From Acetobacter farinalis (GTDB taxonomy: Bacteria; Pseudomonadota; Alphaproteobacteria; Acetobacterales; Acetobacteraceae), in contig NZ_WOTF01000010.1 of assembly GCF_011516935.1 (NCBI RefSeq), forward strand, positions 1 through 61,750: DNA of 61,750 nt, in the 5' to 3' direction. Shown here piece by piece: positions 26,372 to 35,576 of this stretch (its first letter is position 1; every line of letters starts with the position of its first letter). The notes beneath the pieces were generated by a model, which saw only the letters and a program-made list of their open reading frames with translations, was not told the origin of the DNA and did no database searches. The translations under genes and the position numbers were made by a program.

Positions 26372-27886
26372 ATGAGTGCGTGTACCCCTGAACAGACCGC
26401 TATTCTGGAGCAGGAGCCGACCTCAAGCTTTCGCGTGGTGGCCGGGGCGGGGTGTGGCAAGACCTCCACGCTGGAGCTGTTCAGCAGGAAATGGAGCCGC
26501 CACCGGGGGCTGTATCTGGCATTCAATGCCGCAATCGCTGCGGACGCCCGTACCCGTTTTCCGGCCTGGGTTGAAGCGCGCACGGCCAACAGCTACGCCT
26601 ATCGCAGCCTGAATATCGGCCAGTCTGGCAGGAAGGTTACAGGCCGCTATCTGGCGCGGGATATCTGGCAGCTTGAAAAAATCCTGGGCTGCAAGGCCAG
26701 AGGGCCTGCCGAGACAGTGCTGAAAACGCTGGGCAATTTTCTTATCAGTGAGGGTTCCAAAATTACGGTGGCCCATTGCCCGGAGCCCGACAGCCAGCGC
26801 AACCGGGAGGTCCGCCTGTTTGTGGCGCAGGCCTATAAATATCTGGTGGATTTTGAGAAACATGATCTGCCCATCACGCATGATCTGTATCTGAAAAAAT
26901 TCGAGCGTGAGCAGAAAATTACCGGCTATGACTATATCATGGTGGATGAGGCGCAGGATCTGAACCCTGTCCTGCTTTCCATCCTGAAAAAATCAGGCCT
27001 GCCGATTGTCGCGGTGGGAGACCCGCACCAGTCCATTTATGCCTTTCGCGGCGCGGTGGACGCCATAGGGGCGCTGGACGGCTCCCTGCTGCCGCTCACC
27101 CGGAGCTGGCGGTTTGGTGAACCGGTGGCGCGGATGGCCCATGCCATTCTGCAAACTCACTCCCGCCCACCGGCTTACCGGCTGCACGGGAACCCTGCGG
27201 TGAAAAGCCGGATCATGCCGCACCGCAAAGGCGTGAAGCCCGAGCATGACACCCTCGTGCTGGCCCGGACCAATGCCCGCCTGTTTGAAGGGCTGGCCGA
27301 GGCCACCCAGCCTTTCCATGTTCTTGGCGGGGTGACCGATATCGTCCAGGAAATTCGGGGGGCGTTCAACCTCTATCAGCGCCAGTTCCAGCCTGCCCTG
27401 AAACCGGAGGGGGCTGCGCTGGACTATGCCTCCTGGCGGGATCTCGAAAATGCGGCGGAAGGACGGGATGGAGATCCTGTTGCAAAAAAGCTTTATTATA
27501 TTGTGGATAAACACAAGGACACGCTGAACGATAAAATCAGGAGCATTGAAACCCTGTACCGTGACAACACGGAAAATGTCCGGCTGGTGTGCGCGACCGC
27601 ACATAAGGCCAAGGGACGTGAGTTTGATGCCGTGATCATGCTGGATGATTTTCTGAGCCCTGAGGAATGGAGCAGGCGGCGGAGCCAGCTTATGGAGCGG
27701 GTGCGAAAAACAGAGCAGGACAAAGGCCCTTTGTCATCACGGGAGAAAATGCGCCTCAAGCGTGATCTTGAAAACTGTGATCAGGAAATCAACCTGCTTT
27801 ACGTTGCCTGCACCCGCGCAAAACTGACCCTCTCCCTGCCGGATGCGCTCTGGCAGTTCTGGGAGAAGTCTGTTTTAAAATCGTAA
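26372..27886 (+). CDS. UvrD-like superfamily 1 DNA helicase
   Basis: About 504 residues from ATG 26372, preceded by GAAGAGAG. Helicase motifs in order are Walker A VVAGAGCGKTSTL (Lys30), the DEAQD box in MVDEAQDLNP, motif III VGDPHQSIYAFRGA, motif IV-like SWRFGEPVARM, motif V TAHKAKGREFDAV and motif VI LLYVACTRAKLTL. It is shorter than UvrD/Rep (about 670-720) and closer in size and style to FBH1-type helicases. No nuclease or partner is adjacent. A role in recombination control or defence is possible. Confidence 0.85.
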   Translation: MSACTPEQTAILEQEPTSSFRVVAGAGCGKTSTLELFSRKWSRHRGLYLAFNAAIAADARTRFPAWVEARTANSYAYRSLNIGQSGRKVTGRYLARDIWQLEKILGCKARGPAETVLKTLGNFLISEGSKITVAHCPEPDSQRNREVRLFVAQAYKYLVDFEKHDLPITHDLYLKKFEREQKITGYDYIMVDEAQDLNPVLLSILKKSGLPIVAVGDPHQSIYAFRGAVDAIGALDGSLLPLTRSWRFGEPVARMAHAILQTHSRPPAYRLHGNPAVKSRIMPHRKGVKPEHDTLVLARTNARLFEGLAEATQPFHVLGGVTDIVQEIRGAFNLYQRQFQPALKPEGAALDYASWRDLENAAEGRDGDPVAKKLYYIVDKHKDTLNDKIRSIETLYRDNTENVRLVCATAHKAKGREFDAVIMLDDFLSPEEWSRRRSQLMERVRKTEQDKGPLSSREKMRLKRDLENCDQEINLLYVACTRAKLTLSLPDALWQFWEKSVLKS

Positions 27887-27964
27887 CTTCTTGCCGGAAT
27901 TTTTCCTGTTTAGATGACGTTTCGTCTTGCGTTTTCCAGAGTGAGATTTTCCTGAACCGGTCCC

Positions 27965-28396
27965 TTAAAAGGGGAGCGGCATGATGTCCGGCGCGACCCA
28001 TGTTTTTCGGGCGGTCACGCTGAAGAGTGTGCCGCGTGTCCAGTATGTAAAAAGCCAGTCCGGGTGCCCGAACGGCGAGGTCAGAAGAGCTTTCAACACG
28101 CTATGAAGCGGTGTGTCCGGTGCGAAGCCTTCAAGAGTGCTGGAAACTGCACGCATGGAGGCAAGCGTGATGGTGTGGTGATATCCGCTGGTATCCGTAT
28201 TGAGGGTTTGCGTGGCCTCATTATAGCGCATGATGCACGCCCGGATTTCGTCCGGAGCCGTCAGATCCGGGCGATGGCGGGTGAGCCATAATGCCGCGCC
28301 GAGATGCCCGGCATGGGTCCACTCGCTTTTCGGGAGGCTCTGGTCGAGAAAGCGCTGCGCGAGACTGCGGAGTGAGGCATCGTCTGATAAGGTCAT
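27965..28396 (-). CDS. Conserved hypothetical protein with His-rich motifs
   Basis: A 143-residue soluble protein. WTHAGHL (H28, H31), YNEATQ (N59, E60) and YHHTIT (H73, H74) are spaced like metal ligands or catalytic residues. I have seen similar THxxHL...NE...HHT patterns in uncharacterised proteins, but no function is established. It is convergent with the helicase and upstream of the LytTR gene. Confidence 0.6.
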   Translation of the reverse strand: MTLSDDASLRSLAQRFLDQSLPKSEWTHAGHLGAALWLTRHRPDLTAPDEIRACIMRYNEATQTLNTDTSGYHHTITLASMRAVSSTLEGFAPDTPLHSVLKALLTSPFGHPDWLFTYWTRGTLFSVTARKTWVAPDIMPLPF

Positions 28397-28466
28397 CGCT
28401 TGTTTTCCTTGTATGAGGCCAGATCAGTAACACCCCTCAGACGGTAAGGAGGGTTATTCCGGCATT

Positions 28467-29345
28467 TTACAGCCAGCCCATATCCCGGCAGGCGGTGACC
28501 CGTGCCTTGCTGACGGGAATGCTAAGGCCGCCGGGCAAGTCCAGTTGCCAGGATTGTCCGCGTCTGGAGGGTTGGGGTGCAGCATCCCGCGCGACCCAGA
28601 AGGAGCGGTGCACCTGCACGCCGGCTTCTTCCCCCAGGCTGGTTATGGCATCGCGCAGGCGCAGGAGTGCGAGCGCCTGCCCCCGGCTGGTATGGATGCG
28701 CAGGTAATGGTCTTCCGCCGCCAGAGCCAGCAGGGTACCATTTTCCAGTTCGGGTGCGTGGCGGCGCAGGAAATCGCGCGGCTGTATCCCTGCCGGTGCT
28801 GCGGAAGGCGGCAGGGCAGCCTCCGCAAGAGGGTGGGCTGCACTCACAGGATACAGCCGGGCAGCGTCTGCTGTACCGGTGCAGGCAGGGGCAGAAGCGG
28901 CCGAAGGTAGCGGGCTTGCCACAGACTGGCGTGCCGCCGCCTGAGAGCGCAGGCCATGGCGGATGGCGGTGAGGATCAGCCCAAGGCCAAGAGCATTGAG
29001 GGTGAAGAGTGCAACGCCGGGCAGTGTTGCAACCGGCATGCCAACGGCGAGCATACTGAGTGGCACCGCCGGGATGGCGGCCAGCCCCAATATCAGCAGG
29101 TGAAAGCGGAAAGAGGGCGCAGGTTTCGGGTCGCGTGAAGCAAAGGCGCGCAGCGCGACCCTGCGTACCAGCCAGATGGCGGCCTCCCAGATGATGGCGC
29201 AGGCCAGCCATTCCAGTGCACGGCGCGGCAGCGGCACACTCTGGCTGCCCCAGGGGGCCAGAAAAGTCAGGGCCAGAGCGGTTGCCAGCACGAAGCCGAT
29301 GCGCTGCTTCATGCCATCCGTCAGCACGGCCAGCCCCCTCGCCAT
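28467..29345 (-). CDS. Membrane-anchored LytTR transcription regulator
   Basis: About 292 residues. The N-terminal 120 contain four hydrophobic helices. A linker of about 70 residues rich in Ala, Pro and Ser follows. The C-terminal 100 (GTLLALAAEDHYLRIHTSRG through VHRSFWVAR) form a LytTR DNA-binding domain. The start at 29345 is chosen because GGAGG stands eight bases before it; a GTG at 29396 would add 17 residues. It diverges from a small membrane protein, and such pairs often form an autoregulated unit where the membrane partner restrains the regulator. Confidence 0.82.
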   Translation of the reverse strand: MARGLAVLTDGMKQRIGFVLATALALTFLAPWGSQSVPLPRRALEWLACAIIWEAAIWLVRRVALRAFASRDPKPAPSFRFHLLILGLAAIPAVPLSMLAVGMPVATLPGVALFTLNALGLGLILTAIRHGLRSQAAARQSVASPLPSAASAPACTGTADAARLYPVSAAHPLAEAALPPSAAPAGIQPRDFLRRHAPELENGTLLALAAEDHYLRIHTSRGQALALLRLRDAITSLGEEAGVQVHRSFWVARDAAPQPSRRGQSWQLDLPGGLSIPVSKARVTACRDMGWL

Positions 29346-29488
29346 TCGCCACGCCTCCATTCGCGCTTCGTGAGTGGCATATAAGCATTCCTTCACGAAA
29401 ACGACCAGACATTGGCGAAAACACCTCTGCCCAAAACCGGTAGCTGTTCGCAGGATTGCTCATCGCAACGCATATGGAGCTTTCCGCT

Positions 29489-29989
29489 ATGTCTCTTTCG
29501 CTTATTCTCGCGCATGTCCCGCTCTGGGTCTGGCTGCTGCTGGCCTATCTGGTCTGGCAGGGTGTTTCCGCCATGTCGGATAACACGGTTTCCCTGCGCC
29601 GGGTGGCGCTGCTGCCGCTTGTTTTCATTCTCTGGGGGGTGTCCGGGTTGGTTGCCCGGTCAGGCGGCAGCATAGGCCCTTATCTGGTCTGGGCACTGGG
29701 GGCCGCGTTCCTGGTGCCGGTGGGGTATTGCTACGGCCCACGCCGGATGGTGATAGACCGCGCACAGGGCCTCGTGCATCGTGCGGGCAGCCCTTGGCCG
29801 CTGATCCGCAATGTCAGCCTGTTCTGCGCGCAGTTCGGGAGTGTGGTCGCACTGGTCATGCTTCCGGCCTGGCGGACGGAACTGGGCCTGTTGCGGAGTG
29901 CTCTCTCCGGGGTGATGGCGGGGTATTTTCTGGGGTGGGGCCTTGCGTTCCTCCGGGCAGAACGCAAGGCGGCCATGAAGCAGGAGTGA
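29489..29989 (+). CDS. Small polytopic membrane protein (DUF6622-like)
   Basis: About 166 residues with five hydrophobic segments and a start like LSLILAHVPLWVWLLLAYLV followed by SLRRVALLPLVF. This resembles the DUF6622 group of unknown function. GGAG lies 11 bases ahead of ATG 29489; ATG 29474 is an alternative start. It is divergent from the LytTR regulator and may be its target or inhibitor. Confidence 0.6.
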   Translation: MSLSLILAHVPLWVWLLLAYLVWQGVSAMSDNTVSLRRVALLPLVFILWGVSGLVARSGGSIGPYLVWALGAAFLVPVGYCYGPRRMVIDRAQGLVHRAGSPWPLIRNVSLFCAQFGSVVALVMLPAWRTELGLLRSALSGVMAGYFLGWGLAFLRAERKAAMKQE

Positions 29990-30010
29990 GGGACAGCCCT
30001 GACAGGTGTC

Positions 30011-31165
30011 TTAATGCCTGATCAGGATATAGTTGATTGTCAGATCAATATCGAAATGGTCGCCCTTCATATCCGGCGGCACGGGGGGAAGCTGGGAGCC
30101 GTGGAACATGCCGGAGGTGGCGGCATCCAGATAATAGGAGCCGGAAGAGCCTGTCTGGTAGACGGATTTCACGCGGCCCGTGCGGTCCAGCACCACATGC
30201 ACGGAAGAACTGCCTTCCTCCCCATTCCGGGCGGCTTCTTCCGGATAATACATATGGCGCTGGATCCATTCGTTGATCTGCTCACCATAGTCATCGCTCA
30301 CACCGCGCACGGAGGTGCGGGAGGTGTAGTGCGCGTTAATCTGTCCGTTTTCCACCACGGGGCCAACGGAGAGGTCAATCGGGCCGCCGGAACCGCCCGG
30401 CCTGCCGTGGCGGCTGCGGCGCGGGGCTGGAGCCTCGTTGAACGAGAGGTCCATCGGATTATCAAAAGGTGAGGCCGCATGGCGGCTGGGGCGCGGGGCG
30501 GGCCGTGTGTGCTGCGTGGGGCGCGGCACGGCATGGGCCTGCGGTTTGTGGCCGGAGGGCGGGTGCGCGGGTTTCACCGGTTTCGGCGGCTGCGGTATGG
30601 GTTTGGGAAGGCCATCATCCGCTTCCGGCAGGGGGGGTGTTGAGGGCGTTTCTTCCGATGGCACGGTAGGGGCGGGCGGTGCCTCCGCAGGGGTGGGTTC
30701 GGCCTGCCCGGCCTGACTGGGGGCTTTGCCGGAGTTGCCGCCCCCGGCTTCATCAGAATGCGGGCCGACCATGCCGCTGGTGGCGTTGGGCTGGGCAAAG
30801 ACCATTTCCACCGGGGCGGGCTGCTGGCCATCCGGCGTGCCGTGGGACGGGTGGTGTGCGGCCTGCCACAGCAAGGCTCCCAGCAGCAGGAAATGCGCCA
30901 GAGCCGAGGCGGTGAGAACCGGGCCGATCGTCGGGTCTGCGTACAGATCCTTGCGGATAAGGGGGGTGGCTGTGCCCTTTACGCGCCGGTAGCCCGTGGT
31001 GGGGCGGCTGACGGGTGTTGTGGAAGGGAACAGCCGGTCCCGTTCACCATCCTGCAGGGCAGGCGGCGGGCTGGCAGGAAGTGCGGTACCGGAGAGGGGA
31101 GGGGGAACCAGCCGTGGTTCCCGCCCATCTCGCTTGCGCGAAGAAGGGCTGAGCATCGCCGTCAT
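30011..31165 (-). CDS. TonB-family protein
   Basis: A 384-residue protein with a cytoplasmic N-terminus of about 77 residues, one transmembrane helix (TASALAHFLLLGALLWQA) and a long Pro/Glu/Lys-rich periplasmic spacer. It ends in a TonB C-terminal domain (MYYPEEAARNGEEG, VHVVLDRTGRVKSVY). It should couple the proton gradient to TonB-dependent receptors, four of which or their parts lie in this window. ExbB and ExbD are not adjacent. The N-terminal extension is longer than in classical TonB (about 240). Confidence 0.82.
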   Translation of the reverse strand: MTAMLSPSSRKRDGREPRLVPPPLSGTALPASPPPALQDGERDRLFPSTTPVSRPTTGYRRVKGTATPLIRKDLYADPTIGPVLTASALAHFLLLGALLWQAAHHPSHGTPDGQQPAPVEMVFAQPNATSGMVGPHSDEAGGGNSGKAPSQAGQAEPTPAEAPPAPTVPSEETPSTPPLPEADDGLPKPIPQPPKPVKPAHPPSGHKPQAHAVPRPTQHTRPAPRPSRHAASPFDNPMDLSFNEAPAPRRSRHGRPGGSGGPIDLSVGPVVENGQINAHYTSRTSVRGVSDDYGEQINEWIQRHMYYPEEAARNGEEGSSSVHVVLDRTGRVKSVYQTGSSGSYYLDAATSGMFHGSQLPPVPPDMKGDHFDIDLTINYILIRH

Positions 31166-31262
31166 GAAGTGCCGGATCTCTCCTTCGCAAGAACCGCCGT
31201 GTGTCTTGGTCGGTCGAAGCAGTTACTTTGCCACTGCTTAAGCATTGTTGCCACCCTGAATC

Positions 31263-32822
31263 CTACTCTGCATCCGTGGGAGGGTGAATGCCGTTCTCCG
31301 CCCCGCCTGTCACGGTATTTTTCTCCGGGTTTTCCTCGGGGCTGCCGTGTGGGCTGGGGGGTGCCAGAGTTTTCCGCATCCGGGTGACGGCCATATCATT
31401 CACCGCCGGGGCGTTATTCCCCCACGCCTGACGGATAAATGTGGCGAGGGCCGCCACCTGCGCATCCGTCAGGCGGGAGGCAAAACCCGGCATAGTGAAG
31501 GCGGAAGGGGCGGCATCGGTGCCGTGCAACGTGGCACCGTGCAGAATGATGTGAATGATTGAGTCCGGCGCACGGTTCATCACCACCGGGTTACCCGCCA
31601 GCGGCGGGAACGCAGGCGCATAGCCTGCACCCGTGCTGCGGTGGCAGGCCGCGCAGTTATCCAGGTACAGTTTTTGTCCCTGTGTCAGCCTGCTGCCCGA
31701 GAGCAGGGCGCGGGACGCGGCGGAGTCAGCCTGCCACGGCTGTTCCTTGGTATCTGCCGGGGGCAGGGTTTTCAGGTAACGGGCCATGGCTGTGAGGTCA
31801 TCATCCGTCAGATACTGCGTGCCGTGGTGCACCGCCATTTCCATAGTGCCAAAGGCGCTGCCGCGTGTGGTCCGGCCGGTGCGCAGGAAGGCGGTGAGGT
31901 CTGCCTCGCTCCATGCTCCAAGCCCTGTGCGGGGTTCTCCGCGCAGGGAAGGCGGGGTCCAGTCATCCACAGCCGCACCCCCTGCCAGATAGCGCGGGCC
32001 ATCCTGCGCGGTGAGGGCACGCTCCTGCATGGCCATGCCGCGTGCGGTGTGGCAGGCCCCGCAATGGCCCGGGCCTTCCACCAGATAGGCACCGCGTGCC
32101 AGCTCAGGGGAGGCAAAGGAGCGTTCAGCCGATGCGCGCGCCGCCTCCGGTGAGGGCGCGAACATCCACCGCCAGAGCGTGAGCGGAAAGCGCAGGGAGA
32201 ACGGCCAGCGGATGGTATTGGCCTGCGGTGCCTGCGCCACCGGCTGCACGCCATGCATGATATAGACATACAGCGCGTGCAGGTCCGCATCCGTCATGCG
32301 GGCGTAGGAGGGGTAGGGCATGACCGGGTAAAGCGACGTGCCATCCGGCCGGACACCCTCCCGAATGGCGCGGACAAACTGCGCTTCCGTCCATTTGCCA
32401 ATACCGTAGGCCGGATCCGGTGTGATGTTGGAAGCATACAGCGTGCCAAAGGGCAATGCGAACGGGTAGCCCCCGGCAAGCGGGGCGGAGCCGGGAGCAG
32501 GAGCGGTATGGCAGGCTGCGCAATCCGCCGCCGCGGCGACATAACGCCCCTTGGTGATCAGATCCTGCGTGGCGGGGTCTGCGGGCGCGTGTGTTGCAGT
32601 GGCGGGAATGGGCTGTGCAGGCGTGCTGGCAGAGGGTGAAACCGGGGAGGAGTCCGCTGCAAAAACCGGGGCGCTGAGGTGGACGGAAAGTGCCACGGCG
32701 CAGAAAAGGAGTGCAGAAAATCCCGTGTTTCTTCGATGTTTTCCCTGAGTGTTGTGACGGGGCGCGAGGGATGCGGGTGGGGTGATCCGGGGGAATGTCC
32801 GGCTGTTCATGGTGGTGCTCAT
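31263..32822 (-). CDS. Tri-heme cytochrome c subunit of a membrane-bound flavin dehydrogenase
   Basis: About 519 residues from ATG 32822, whose ATGA overlaps the stop of the flavoprotein gene. After a signal peptide (ALLFCAVALSVHLSAPVFAA) come three CxxCH heme sites: CAACHTAPAPG, CGACHTARG and CAACHRSTG. This layout is that of the cytochrome subunits of acetic-acid-bacterial gluconate, sorbitol and alcohol dehydrogenases, which pass electrons to ubiquinone in the inner membrane. It is the third gene of a small-large-cytochrome operon. The C-terminal 60 residues are low-complexity. Confidence 0.88.
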   Translation of the reverse strand: MSTTMNSRTFPRITPPASLAPRHNTQGKHRRNTGFSALLFCAVALSVHLSAPVFAADSSPVSPSASTPAQPIPATATHAPADPATQDLITKGRYVAAAADCAACHTAPAPGSAPLAGGYPFALPFGTLYASNITPDPAYGIGKWTEAQFVRAIREGVRPDGTSLYPVMPYPSYARMTDADLHALYVYIMHGVQPVAQAPQANTIRWPFSLRFPLTLWRWMFAPSPEAARASAERSFASPELARGAYLVEGPGHCGACHTARGMAMQERALTAQDGPRYLAGGAAVDDWTPPSLRGEPRTGLGAWSEADLTAFLRTGRTTRGSAFGTMEMAVHHGTQYLTDDDLTAMARYLKTLPPADTKEQPWQADSAASRALLSGSRLTQGQKLYLDNCAACHRSTGAGYAPAFPPLAGNPVVMNRAPDSIIHIILHGATLHGTDAAPSAFTMPGFASRLTDAQVAALATFIRQAWGNNAPAVNDMAVTRMRKTLAPPSPHGSPEENPEKNTVTGGAENGIHPPTDAE

Positions 32823-34600
32823 GGTGTCACCAGTGGGCCGCCATTGCCCTTCAGCCATTGGGTGCGGATATGGTAGGCAGACCAGTAGGCAAGGGCCGCC
32901 ACAAGCCCGGTGGGATTGTACCCCATGCCCTGCGGGAAGGCGTTGGCCCCCACTACAAACACATTCGGTACATCCCAGCTTTGCAGATAGCGGTTGAGGG
33001 CGGAGGTTTTCGGGTCTTCCCCCATTACGGCCCCGCCGCACAGATGCGTGGTCTGATACGCACGGACGTCAAACGGTTTGCCCTCCTCCCGCATGCCATA
33101 CTGCACATCCCGCGCGCCCAGGGCTTTCACGATGCCCTCCAGATGCCCGATAACGTAGCGGTTCATGCGGATATCGTTGTCTTTCCAGTCAAACGTCATG
33201 CGCAGCATGGGCTGGCCGTAACTGGTGCGCCATGTGGGGTCCAGATCCAGATACACATCGCGATAGGCCATGTTCGAGCCTTGCGCATTGATGGTGAAGG
33301 AGTGGCGGTATGTGTCGATGGCCGCCTTTTTCCAGGCACTGCCCCAGCGTGGCACACCCGGTGTGGTGGCCTTGGCCCCGGCTATGGGTTTGACCCCCGC
33401 CTGATTGACCCACAGGGGAGAGCCACCAATAAAGCCGTGTGGCCCGTGGTCAAAATTGTCGCAGTTGAAATCATCTATCGCAACACCCCCGGCTGAGCCG
33501 ATAAACTGGTCCGTGCTGCGGGTGGGGGGCATCCAGACCGTGCTGTTGGTAATGTTCTGATAGGTGAAGTTGCGCCCGACCGTGCCGGTGTTGCTGACAG
33601 GATCATACGCTTTGCCAATGCCGGACAGCAGCATGAGGTGCACGTTATGAAACTGGAAAGCCGCCAGAATAACCAGCCCGGCGGGCTGGGTGATGTGATT
33701 GCCTTCCGCATCCTGATAGACCACGCCAGTGGCTTTCCGGCCCGTGGAGTCCAGCAGCACTTTCAGCACATGCGCGTTGCTACGGAGTGTGAAATTTTCA
33801 TGCCGCCTGAGAGCAGGCATGATGTTCACGTTGGGTGAGGCCTTGGCGTACATATAGCACGCATAATCGCTGCAATATCCACAGAAGTTGCAAGGCCCCA
33901 TCTGTGCGCCATAGGGGTTTGTATAGGGTTGGGAGGCATTGGCGGCGGGCATGGCGTAGGGGTGATAGCCCGCCTCTGCCGCCGCTTGGCGGAACAGGTG
34001 CGCGGTATACACATCGCGCAGGGGCGGCAGGGGGAAATCATCCGAGCGGTCCGGCGCGAAGATGTTCCCTTTACCGGTAGCTTTCCCGCCGACTGTATAG
34101 GCCTCGCCCGAGGTGCCGAAAACCTTTTCAGCACGGTCAAAGAACGGTTCCAGTTCTTCGTATGTCACGCCGTAATCCTGAAGGTTCATCCCTTCGGGAA
34201 TAAAGGCGCGACCGTAGCGTTCCACTATATGGCTGCGCAGGCGCAGGTCCTGCGGGGTGGCGCGGAAATGCACGCCTGTCCAGTGCAGGCCAGCCCCCCC
34301 AACCCCGGCACCGGGCAGGAATGCCGCCAGCCGCCGGTAGGGCACGGCTTCCTGATCCATGCGGTTGCGCACAGTTACTGTTGTATCAGCAGGATTTTGA
34401 AACAGCTTGTACCGGACAGCCCCTTCCAGTTCATCAAGAGAGCTGGGGTACGCGCCATCCCGCGCGGTGGAGCGGCGGCCCCGGCGCTCCAGCATCACCA
34501 CGGAAAGCCCGGCTTCACACAGTTCCTTGGCCATGATGCTGCCAGCCCAGCCACTGCCAACCACCACGACATCCACAGGGGAGAGGGTTTTTTCAGTCAT
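32819..34600 (-). CDS. GMC-family FAD subunit of a membrane-bound sugar/polyol dehydrogenase
   Basis: A 593-residue flavoprotein. VVVGSGWAGSIMAKELCEAG near the start binds FAD. GPCNFCGYCSDYACYMYAKA is a cysteine cluster like the one that binds an Fe-S centre in FAD glucose/gluconate dehydrogenase subunits. HLCGGAVMG and VVGANAFPQGMGYNPTGLVA belong to the GMC C-terminal active site. It resembles the large subunit of gluconate 2-dehydrogenase and relatives (2-ketogluconate, sorbitol). It lacks its own signal peptide and is probably exported with the Tat-signal small subunit. The substrate cannot be fixed from sequence. Confidence 0.88.
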   Translation of the reverse strand: MTEKTLSPVDVVVVGSGWAGSIMAKELCEAGLSVVMLERRGRRSTARDGAYPSSLDELEGAVRYKLFQNPADTTVTVRNRMDQEAVPYRRLAAFLPGAGVGGAGLHWTGVHFRATPQDLRLRSHIVERYGRAFIPEGMNLQDYGVTYEELEPFFDRAEKVFGTSGEAYTVGGKATGKGNIFAPDRSDDFPLPPLRDVYTAHLFRQAAAEAGYHPYAMPAANASQPYTNPYGAQMGPCNFCGYCSDYACYMYAKASPNVNIMPALRRHENFTLRSNAHVLKVLLDSTGRKATGVVYQDAEGNHITQPAGLVILAAFQFHNVHLMLLSGIGKAYDPVSNTGTVGRNFTYQNITNSTVWMPPTRSTDQFIGSAGGVAIDDFNCDNFDHGPHGFIGGSPLWVNQAGVKPIAGAKATTPGVPRWGSAWKKAAIDTYRHSFTINAQGSNMAYRDVYLDLDPTWRTSYGQPMLRMTFDWKDNDIRMNRYVIGHLEGIVKALGARDVQYGMREEGKPFDVRAYQTTHLCGGAVMGEDPKTSALNRYLQSWDVPNVFVVGANAFPQGMGYNPTGLVAALAYWSAYHIRTQWLKGNGGPLVTP

Positions 34601-34602
34601 GT

Positions 34603-35406
34603 TCAGGCGGTCTCCCCGGAAATGGACACAGGGCCGTAAGGGTAGGGTGTGTCATACTGGTCCACCCAGTCCATGTAATCTCCGCGCGCGCCGGGGAAGC
34701 CCATCATGGTCCAGCCTGCCAGATGCCGGTTTCCGCCATGGAGCGGGTCAGAAAACGCGCCTTCTATGGTGTCTGTCCGGAGTTGTTCGAAAAAAACGGC
34801 GGCAGGCAGGCCGTCAAACTGCGTGGCGTTGTGTTCCAGCGCCTCCAGAATGCGGTCCTGCTCTTCCGGCGGCAGGGTTTCAAAAGCCGCCTGATGCGTC
34901 TGCCGCATCCATGCCTGCACGCCTGCCAGACCTTTCCGGTAAATCTGCTGGGGGCTGTAGGGAAGCTGGTAGCCCAGATTGGCCGGGGCATCCGGCCGGT
35001 AGGGGCCTTGCATGTACCACAGTTCCCCTCGGCCCCACGGCGTGTCCATCTGCGCGTCAATAAAATTTGGCACGCCAAGGGCTATGGCCCCTGGCCCTTG
35101 GGTATCCGCCGGAAAAATCCGCTCACAGGCCGCCCGCAGAAGGGCGAAATCCGCCGGGCTGAAAAAGCGGGGAGCGTCGGGGGCTGGTGGCGTGTGGGCG
35201 GAGGGTGTGGCGCTGCCGGCGCGGCCTGTGCCGCCCTGCGGGACAGCCTGCGCCCCGGCGGAGGGGGCCAGCCCGGCCAAAGCCAGTGCTGCGGTGCCTG
35301 TACCCAGACCCTGCACCACATGACGGCGGGTGGGTGAGGCAGCAGAAGGCTGCGGGGGCGCGGCTTCAGGGGATGTGGGGAGAGGGCGGTGTGGTATGTC
35401 AGGCAT
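34603..35406 (-). CDS. Gluconate 2-dehydrogenase subunit 3-like, Tat-exported small subunit
   Basis: About 267 residues from ATG 35406. The N-terminus holds a twin-arginine signal (PTRRHVVQGLGTGTAALALA) after an unusually long, Pro-rich n-region of about 25 residues. The rest matches subunit 3 of membrane gluconate dehydrogenase, which carries the folded FAD subunit across the membrane. It is two bases upstream of the FAD-subunit gene. The Ala/Pro/Gly-rich linker at 45-80 looks disordered. Confidence 0.85.
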   Translation of the reverse strand: MPDIPHRPLPTSPEAAPPQPSAASPTRRHVVQGLGTGTAALALAGLAPSAGAQAVPQGGTGRAGSATPSAHTPPAPDAPRFFSPADFALLRAACERIFPADTQGPGAIALGVPNFIDAQMDTPWGRGELWYMQGPYRPDAPANLGYQLPYSPQQIYRKGLAGVQAWMRQTHQAAFETLPPEEQDRILEALEHNATQFDGLPAAVFFEQLRTDTIEGAFSDPLHGGNRHLAGWTMMGFPGARGDYMDWVDQYDTPYPYGPVSISGETA

Positions 35407-35576
35407 CTGCGGCTCTTTTCCGTGGATGGGGATGACCACAGTCGGTCCCCGGTCCCGCAGCTCTATATACGGGCCCGTCAATTTTTCTGACTAGCGGAGG
35501 AGGGGGGCAGAAACAAGGCAGGGGCGAACGCCCGAAAGCGCCGCCCCTTTCCCGTTCGCGGTTAAAATCTGGTTTA

